A DNA stretch of 8,876 bases from Chthonomonas sp. UBA2391 (GTDB lineage: Bacteria > Armatimonadota > Fimbriimonadia > Fimbriimonadales > Fimbriimonadaceae). The notes under the pieces are model-generated. The model made no database searches and had not been told where the DNA came from. It saw only the letters and a list, made by a program, of their open reading frames with translations. The stretch's first letter is position 1; each line of letters begins with the position of its first letter. This document shows, in pieces, positions 5,908 through 8,876 of the stretch. The stretch covers positions 15,440 through 24,315 of the forward strand of contig DDSL01000046.1 in assembly GCA_002343825.1 (NCBI GenBank), given 5' to 3'. A program made the position numbers and the translations under genes.

Positions 5908-6461
5908 TCGTCCAGACGGCGACCGTATCCGTCGAGTTTGACCCCGCCGCTGAGGATGACGATTCCGTCGATCACGGACCAGATCCAGCCGATGCCCATG
6001 CCGCACGGCGTCAGAAAGAGCTGGAGCACGCCTTGGGCGCCATAACCCAAGTACATCCGACCTGTTCCTGGGACGATCAATTGGAGAATTCCCGCGACGA
6101 GCCGACTCCGATCGCTCTTCGGCATCGCATGAACGGGCACCCACCCTTCGAAGTTCGCGGAACCGAGAGGGGCGTAACGCGGGGGTGCGGGCTGGGCGCC
6201 ACGGACCGGGATCGGCGGTGGAGGCGGCGAGAGGGGAGCGATCGAGGCGAAGAACGAAGCGAACTCGGCGCGCGCGTCGGCCCGTTGCCAGTCTGCCAGC
6301 CCCGCACGCCAGACGAAGGTGTCCTGTTCGATCACGCCGTCGCGGACCAACTCCTCCATCTGCTCGAGCGTGAGCGGGCCCAGCTGCCCGTAGTAACCCA
6401 CGTAGTACCAATCTGCGATCGGCGATGACATACCTTCGGATCCCGTCGCTACCGACGCCAT
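5904..6461 (-). CDS. GYF-like domain plus TM2 membrane domain protein
   Basis: The protein has 185 residues. At about 18-72 is a GYF_2/DUF4339-type domain, recognised by WYYVGYYGQLGPLTLEQM and a later FVWRAGLADWQ; such domains are thought to bind peptides. A proline-rich linker follows (about 75-100, with a run of five prolines). A TM2 domain fills about 115-180: a first membrane segment with LVAGILQLIVPG, the polar turn GRMYLGYGAQGV, and a second segment ending IWSVIDGIVILSG. Function is unknown; it is probably a membrane-anchored adaptor. The ATG at 6461 is preceded by TAAGGT and 7 bases. An in-frame ATG at 6431 would trim 10 residues and still keep the GYF domain. Its stop codon shares CTAG with the convergent fusion gene. 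It may be co-transcribed with the FAH-like gene, 47 bases upstream. Confidence 0.87.
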   Translation of the reverse strand: MASVATGSEGMSSPIADWYYVGYYGQLGPLTLEQMEELVRDGVIEQDTFVWRAGLADWQRADARAEFASFFASIAPLSPPPPPIPVRGAQPAPPRYAPLGSANFEGWVPVHAMPKSDRSRLVAGILQLIVPGTGRMYLGYGAQGVLQLFLTPCGMGIGWIWSVIDGIVILSGGVKLDGYGRRLDD

Positions 6462-6469
6462 TGTCGGTA
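6450..6469. repeat. 7-base inverted repeat enclosing the GYF/TM2 gene start
   Basis: The arms TACCGAC (6450-6456) and GTCGGTA (6463-6469) are perfect complements separated by 6 bases. The start codon at 6459-6461 lies in the loop. It could be a small hairpin that displays or masks the start, a protein site, or chance; nothing else decides. Confidence 0.4.
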
Positions 6470-6474
6470 CCTTA
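6469..6474 (-). promoter_or_regulatory. -10-like TAAGGT before the GYF/TM2 gene
   Basis: On the minus strand TAAGGT fits TANNNT and lies 7 bases before the ATG at 6461. The same bases could instead act as a weak ribosome site (AAGG, about 8 bases before the start), so the two readings compete. No -35 box is evident. Confidence 0.3.
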
Positions 6475-6508
6475 CGCCTATTCTGACGGACGCTTGGGTC
6501 TTTTGGCC

Positions 6509-7279
6509 CTAGACAAGCCGGAGCACGACCGCACCGAGCTCCTCGACCGAGGCCGATACCGTGTCGCTGGGGCGTAAGGCCCGAGCCAGCCGGGTTTCAT
6601 CCAGGGGCGGAAGCGGCACCGGCGGGCTGAGGAGCATGTCCCCGGGTTCGACCCACACGTGGCGCGAGGCCGACACCACAAGTTCCTCGAATGCCACCGG
6701 CATCGACCACGTGGTCTTCGCCACCTCTTCCCCGTTGACGCTGAGCGCAACGTCCAGTCGGTACCGTGCGTCTTCGGTGCCGTCCCGCTTGCCTTCGAGC
6801 TCATCCGGCGTCGTGAGAAGCGGCCCCACCGCCAGTGGAAAGTCCACGCTACTCGAGGGCGGCAGCCCGGAGGCGCGTTCCGCGGCCTCGAGCTCGGCCG
6901 ATACGAGGCCGATCGTGGGCACGAGGCCGAGAATGAACCCCCCCGCTTCCTCGCGGCCGATCCGGTCGCCGACCTCGCGGATGATCGCGCCGACGCGGAC
7001 CTCGGGCATCAACGTGAGCGCATCCGGTGGGACATCGACCTCGCTCTGACTCGGAAGGACGGTCGTCGGGTTGCCGTAGAGGCTGTACAGTGTCTCGGCC
7101 GTTCGGGAGTAGCGCCGAATCGAACCGACCCGCCCGATCGGGGCAAGGAAGGCGACCTTTCCGAGTTCATGCACGCCGATCGCATTCTCGCCATCGGTCT
7201 CGTAGACGCGATGGTCGAAGAAAATGCCGGATCGACTGACTCCGGGATCCTGGATGAGTTCGAAACGGCAGAGTTTCAT
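6509..7279 (-). CDS. FAH-fold protein lacking canonical metal ligands
   Basis: With the ATG at 7279 the protein has 256 residues and begins MKLCRFELIQDPGVSRSGIF, a typical start for bacterial fumarylacetoacetate hydrolase-family proteins. Other family features are VYETDG (25-30), DFPLAVGPLLTTPDEL (146-161), FEELVVSAS (197-205) and the EPGD turn (211-214). The active site looks altered. The usual metal-binding E-x-E reads E93-V-R95, and the NDVSARD-type segment carrying the Asp ligand reads PTIGLVSAELE with no Asp. The glycine-rich loop after the PGD turn is replaced by SPPVPLPP. Canonical members cleave or decarboxylate diketo acids; this one may have lost that activity. The frame extends 37 residues further upstream, but that extension lacks family character and I reject it. 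A TATCTT lies 7 bases before the chosen ATG. No Shine-Dalgarno is seen. Confidence 0.82.
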   Translation of the reverse strand: MKLCRFELIQDPGVSRSGIFFDHRVYETDGENAIGVHELGKVAFLAPIGRVGSIRRYSRTAETLYSLYGNPTTVLPSQSEVDVPPDALTLMPEVRVGAIIREVGDRIGREEAGGFILGLVPTIGLVSAELEAAERASGLPPSSSVDFPLAVGPLLTTPDELEGKRDGTEDARYRLDVALSVNGEEVAKTTWSMPVAFEELVVSASRHVWVEPGDMLLSPPVPLPPLDETRLARALRPSDTVSASVEELGAVVLRLV

Positions 7280-7286
7280 CGGGGCC

Positions 7287-7292
7287 AAGATA
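7287..7292 (-). promoter_or_regulatory. -10-like TATCTT before the FAH-like gene
   Basis: On the minus strand TATCTT fits TANNNT and is followed by GGCCCCG and then the ATG, a 7-base gap. The start site would then fall at or next to the start codon. No good -35 box is found 16-18 bases upstream and no ribosome site is present. Confidence 0.4.
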
Positions 7293-7330
7293 CCGGTTCG
7301 GTTGAGGCTTCCGCAGGAGCGATCGAACTG

Positions 7331-7375
7331 TGGGTCGTGGCCCTCTTGGAGGGGGCAAGGGCCTTGATCGACCCA
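7331..7375. repeat. Compound inverted repeat between the divergent genes
   Basis: The outer arms TGGGTCG (7331-7337) and CGACCCA (7369-7375) are perfect. Nested inside are GGCCCT (7339-7344) and AGGGCC (7358-7363). Alternative pairings also exist: CCCTC (7341-7345) with GAGGG (7349-7353), and the small dyad CAAGG-G-CCTTG (7356-7366). There is no T-run after it on either strand, so it is not a typical intrinsic terminator. It lies upstream of both divergent starts, so an operator is a reasonable guess. Confidence 0.45.
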
Positions 7376-7380
7376 TATCA

Positions 7381-7412
7381 CACTTTTCACAAGTAGGACT
7401 TGGCACTTTTCA
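7381..7412 (+). repeat. Direct repeat CACTTTTCA, two copies 23 bases apart
   Basis: The 9-base word CACTTTTCA occurs at 7381-7389 and again at 7404-7412. The second copy overlaps the -35 box and spacer of the promoter at 7400-7428. The 23-base spacing is about two helical turns. This could be a tandem binding site for a regulator of the exported-protein gene; chance is possible. Confidence 0.4.
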
Positions 7413-7428
7413 AAACTCGTGATACAGT
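7400..7428 (+). promoter_or_regulatory. Sigma70-type promoter for the exported C39-like protein gene
   Basis: TTGGCA (7400-7405, 5 of 6 to the -35 consensus) is separated by exactly 17 bases from TACAGT (7423-7428, 4 of 6 to the -10 consensus). Transcription would start near 7435, giving a leader of about 55 bases before the GTG at 7491. The region is noticeably richer in A and T than its surroundings. This is the best promoter match in the window. Confidence 0.6.
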
Positions 7429-7477
7429 GACCTTTGCGGGGTTGGGCGGACCTCGAGAAGAAACGAAAAACAACTCG

Positions 7478-7483
7478 AAGGAG
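7478..7483 (+). promoter_or_regulatory. Strong ribosome binding site AAGGAG
   Basis: AAGGAG lies 7 bases before the GTG at 7491 and decides that start over the adjacent TTG at 7494. It shows that the organism uses canonical Shine-Dalgarno sequences, which makes their absence before hisB, trpA and the FAH-like gene more telling. Confidence 0.8.
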
Positions 7484-7490
7484 AAGGGTC

Positions 7491-8876
7491 GTGTTGAAGA
7501 AATGGGGTCTTCTTGGTCGTCAGTCGGTCGCTGGAATCGCGATCTCGCTCTTGTTGTTCGGTACTCATCCGGTCGTTGCAAGACCTGCACCGACGCTCGT
7601 ACCACCGCCGGCATTCGGTCCATCCGTAAGGCCCGGTGCTACGGTGACGAGTTCGAGTGTCGGAAGGCCCCTAACGCCCCCGCCTCCACCCGTTTATGGT
7701 GTGTCGCTACTGGGCGAAGCGGGTCATTTGGAAACGGCCGTAAGCCCGGCAGAAGTTGCCCGATGGCGCGCTCAGCTTGCCGATAAGACGGTGCAAGGCG
7801 AAGAACGCCACAGCTTGCGACTCAAGCTCGCCGAGTACACCCTTGCCGGCCTCCAAGAACCTGACCAGGCGGCACAACGATTCACGGACCTCGCTCACTC
7901 CCTGCCCGTCACCCATGCTTACAACGGCCTGGCACGGGTGGGCCTAGGTTACGCGCAGTTTCGAGCGGGCCGTTACCGCGAAAGCGAAGCCACGCTCACG
8001 GACCTCCTTCGGTCGAAGGCGCGAGGTTACGACCGACGTCGCGCCGCTTTCATGCTCGCTCATGCGAAAAAGTGCCGCAAGTACCACGACGAGCGAGCAC
8101 GAGCCGGGATCACCGAACCCGGCTTCATAGATCCCCTCAGCGGGGCGGCCGGTGTCGCCTATGCAGCCCGCGCCGCAGGTCAACCCGCACCCACACAAAC
8201 GGAAACCAAGGCAAAGGTGCCCCATACCGGTTTCGGGTCCACCACCAAGCAGTTGATCGAGGGTTGCGACGCGTTCGGGCTTGACGCGGCAAGTGTGAAG
8301 GCGAGTCCGGCCGGATTGCGCGCCCTTTTGGCCGTGTCGGAGGGGATGCCGGTCATCGTGCGTGTCGAGATGGATCACTTCGTGACCGTCGTGGAGGCGG
8401 ATGCGAAGGGCCTGAAGTACTTGTGCGTCGACTGCGGACCCTGGCCTGGCGGTTACCGCCGCGTGAGCTGGAAGCAGTGGCAGATGCTCGACCCCGATCG
8501 CTTCATTGCCACGGCCAAGCCGGATTCTCCCTACGCCAAGGCCCTGGCGCTGCTTCCCGAAGATTCGTCCGGCGTCACGATGGCGACCCACTCCTCCCAG
8601 GCTGATGCCGTTCAGAGGATCGTCGCGGCGCTGACGGCGGCGCGCGTCACGCTGTTCCCGACACCGTATCAGGACGGGTTCTCTGGTGTACCTGCCATGA
8701 GCCTGGTGTGCGACACACCGGGGGATTGCCCTCCGAGCGAGATCATCGGGCCGTTTTGTCCAATCGACATGGCCGCCGCCGGACTCACGGGACGAGGTCC
8801 GTCCGCAGGCGAGCCCGTAAACCTCTCGATCGGTGCCGAGAACTACGCGCCCCCTTCGATGCTCTCCATCTACAAC
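7491..8876 (+). CDS. Exported protein with helical repeats and degenerate C39-like domain, N-terminal part of probable YD/RHS protein
   Basis: The frame is open from the GTG to the right edge (462 codons). Residues 1-30 are a signal peptide: basic LKKWGLLGR, a hydrophobic core GIAISLLLF, and likely cleavage after VVA. A proline-rich stretch follows (31-70), then a helical, TPR-like region (about 85-195, with YAQFRAGRYRESEATL). From about 215 it resembles peptidase C39. SGAAGVAYAARAAG (217-230) aligns with the CGPAAL-type nucleophile segment but has Ser217 for Cys. FGSTTKQLIE, MPVIVRVEMDHFVTVV with His296, and VDCGPWPGG with Asp314 follow. Cysteines at 312/315 and 407/413/423 could form disulfides outside the cytoplasm. 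The last stretch (GEPVNLSIGAENYAPPSMLSIYN region, 440-462) resembles the entry into YD/RHS proteins; this last point is from memory. The protein is probably an envelope or surface protein and may be very long. Confidence 0.8.
   Translation, partial: MLKKWGLLGRQSVAGIAISLLLFGTHPVVARPAPTLVPPPAFGPSVRPGATVTSSSVGRPLTPPPPPVYGVSLLGEAGHLETAVSPAEVARWRAQLADKTVQGEERHSLRLKLAEYTLAGLQEPDQAAQRFTDLAHSLPVTHAYNGLARVGLGYAQFRAGRYRESEATLTDLLRSKARGYDRRRAAFMLAHAKKCRKYHDERARAGITEPGFIDPLSGAAGVAYAARAAGQPAPTQTETKAKVPHTGFGSTTKQLIEGCDAFGLDAASVKASPAGLRALLAVSEGMPVIVRVEMDHFVTVVEADAKGLKYLCVDCGPWPGGYRRVSWKQWQMLDPDRFIATAKPDSPYAKALALLPEDSSGVTMATHSSQADAVQRIVAALTAARVTLFPTPYQDGFSGVPAMSLVCDTPGDCPPSEIIGPFCPIDMAAAGLTGRGPSAGEPVNLSIGAENYAPPSMLSIYN

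Noticed and set aside
5008..6411. 467-codon minus-strand frame spanning the fusion gene and the GYF/TM2 gene
   Set aside because: It overlaps two well-supported genes and has the low-complexity Arg/Asp/Gly composition of a shadow frame.
6462..6508. Possible terminator between the FAH-like and GYF/TM2 genes
   Set aside because: GGGCC-AAAA-GACCC just after the FAH-like stop pairs only 3-4 bases with a mismatch and lacks a T-run.
7280..7390. 37-residue N-terminal extension of the FAH-like protein
   Set aside because: The extension has no family character, and MKLCRFEL at 7279 is the usual N-terminus. The region also holds the dyad and regulatory repeats.
7400..7786. 128-codon plus-strand frame over the start of the exported protein
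   Set aside because: It is in a different frame, starts upstream of the promoter's -10 box, and has no ribosome site or recognisable domain.
7944..8591. 215-codon minus-strand frame opposite the exported protein
   Set aside because: The plus-strand frame has a promoter, ribosome site, signal peptide and C39-like motifs; the minus frame shows no domain.

Overview
The window is 8,876 bases of GC-rich (roughly 63% G+C by eye), densely packed bacterial chromosome. No RNA gene, CRISPR array, insertion sequence or phage gene was seen. The content is mostly core metabolism and cell-envelope genes, ending in an accessory-type surface protein cut off by the right edge. The monofunctional HisB, the HisN-type phosphatase, the ruvX-mltG-yqeG order and a YqeG-family phosphatase (not a gammaproteobacterial trait) suggest a deep-branching, environmental, GC-rich lineage. 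Armatimonadota is my best guess, held weakly; no marker here decides it.

Layout. (1) Bases 1-1441, minus strand: hisB-hisH-hisA, tightly overlapping; hisA runs off the left edge. (2) Bases 1493-5907, plus strand, divergent from hisB across 51 bases: trpA, a 90-residue unknown protein, a HisN-type histidinol-phosphatase, ruvX, mltG, and a fusion of a YqeG-type HAD phosphatase with a GtrA-type membrane domain. Four of the five junctions are 4-base start/stop overlaps, so this reads as one operon. (3) Bases 5904-7279, minus strand: a FAH-fold protein lacking the usual metal ligands, then a GYF-plus-TM2 membrane protein. The latter shares its stop with the fusion gene through the palindrome CTAG. 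(4) Bases 7280-7490: a divergent regulatory region with a good sigma70-type promoter, a dyad and a direct repeat. (5) Bases 7491-8876, plus strand: the first 462 codons of an exported protein with a helical-repeat-like region and a peptidase C39-like domain whose nucleophile position looks like serine. It appears to lead into a YD/RHS-type protein. This gene is open to the right edge, so a list of complete reading frames would miss it.

How the genes fit together. HisB, HisH, HisA and HisN are four steps of histidine synthesis, on two divergent transcripts starting in the same 51-base gap. TrpA is at the head of the second transcript without TrpB beside it. RuvX, MltG and the YqeG-GtrA fusion link a housekeeping nuclease-fold protein with peptidoglycan chain termination and a possible lipid-phosphate phosphatase/flippase. 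The most novel points are the phosphatase-GtrA fusion, the FAH-like probable pseudoenzyme, the degenerate C39-like domain in the exported protein, and a recurring pattern in which a -10-like hexamer sits 6-7 bases before a start codon with no clear ribosome site, which suggests leaderless transcripts.
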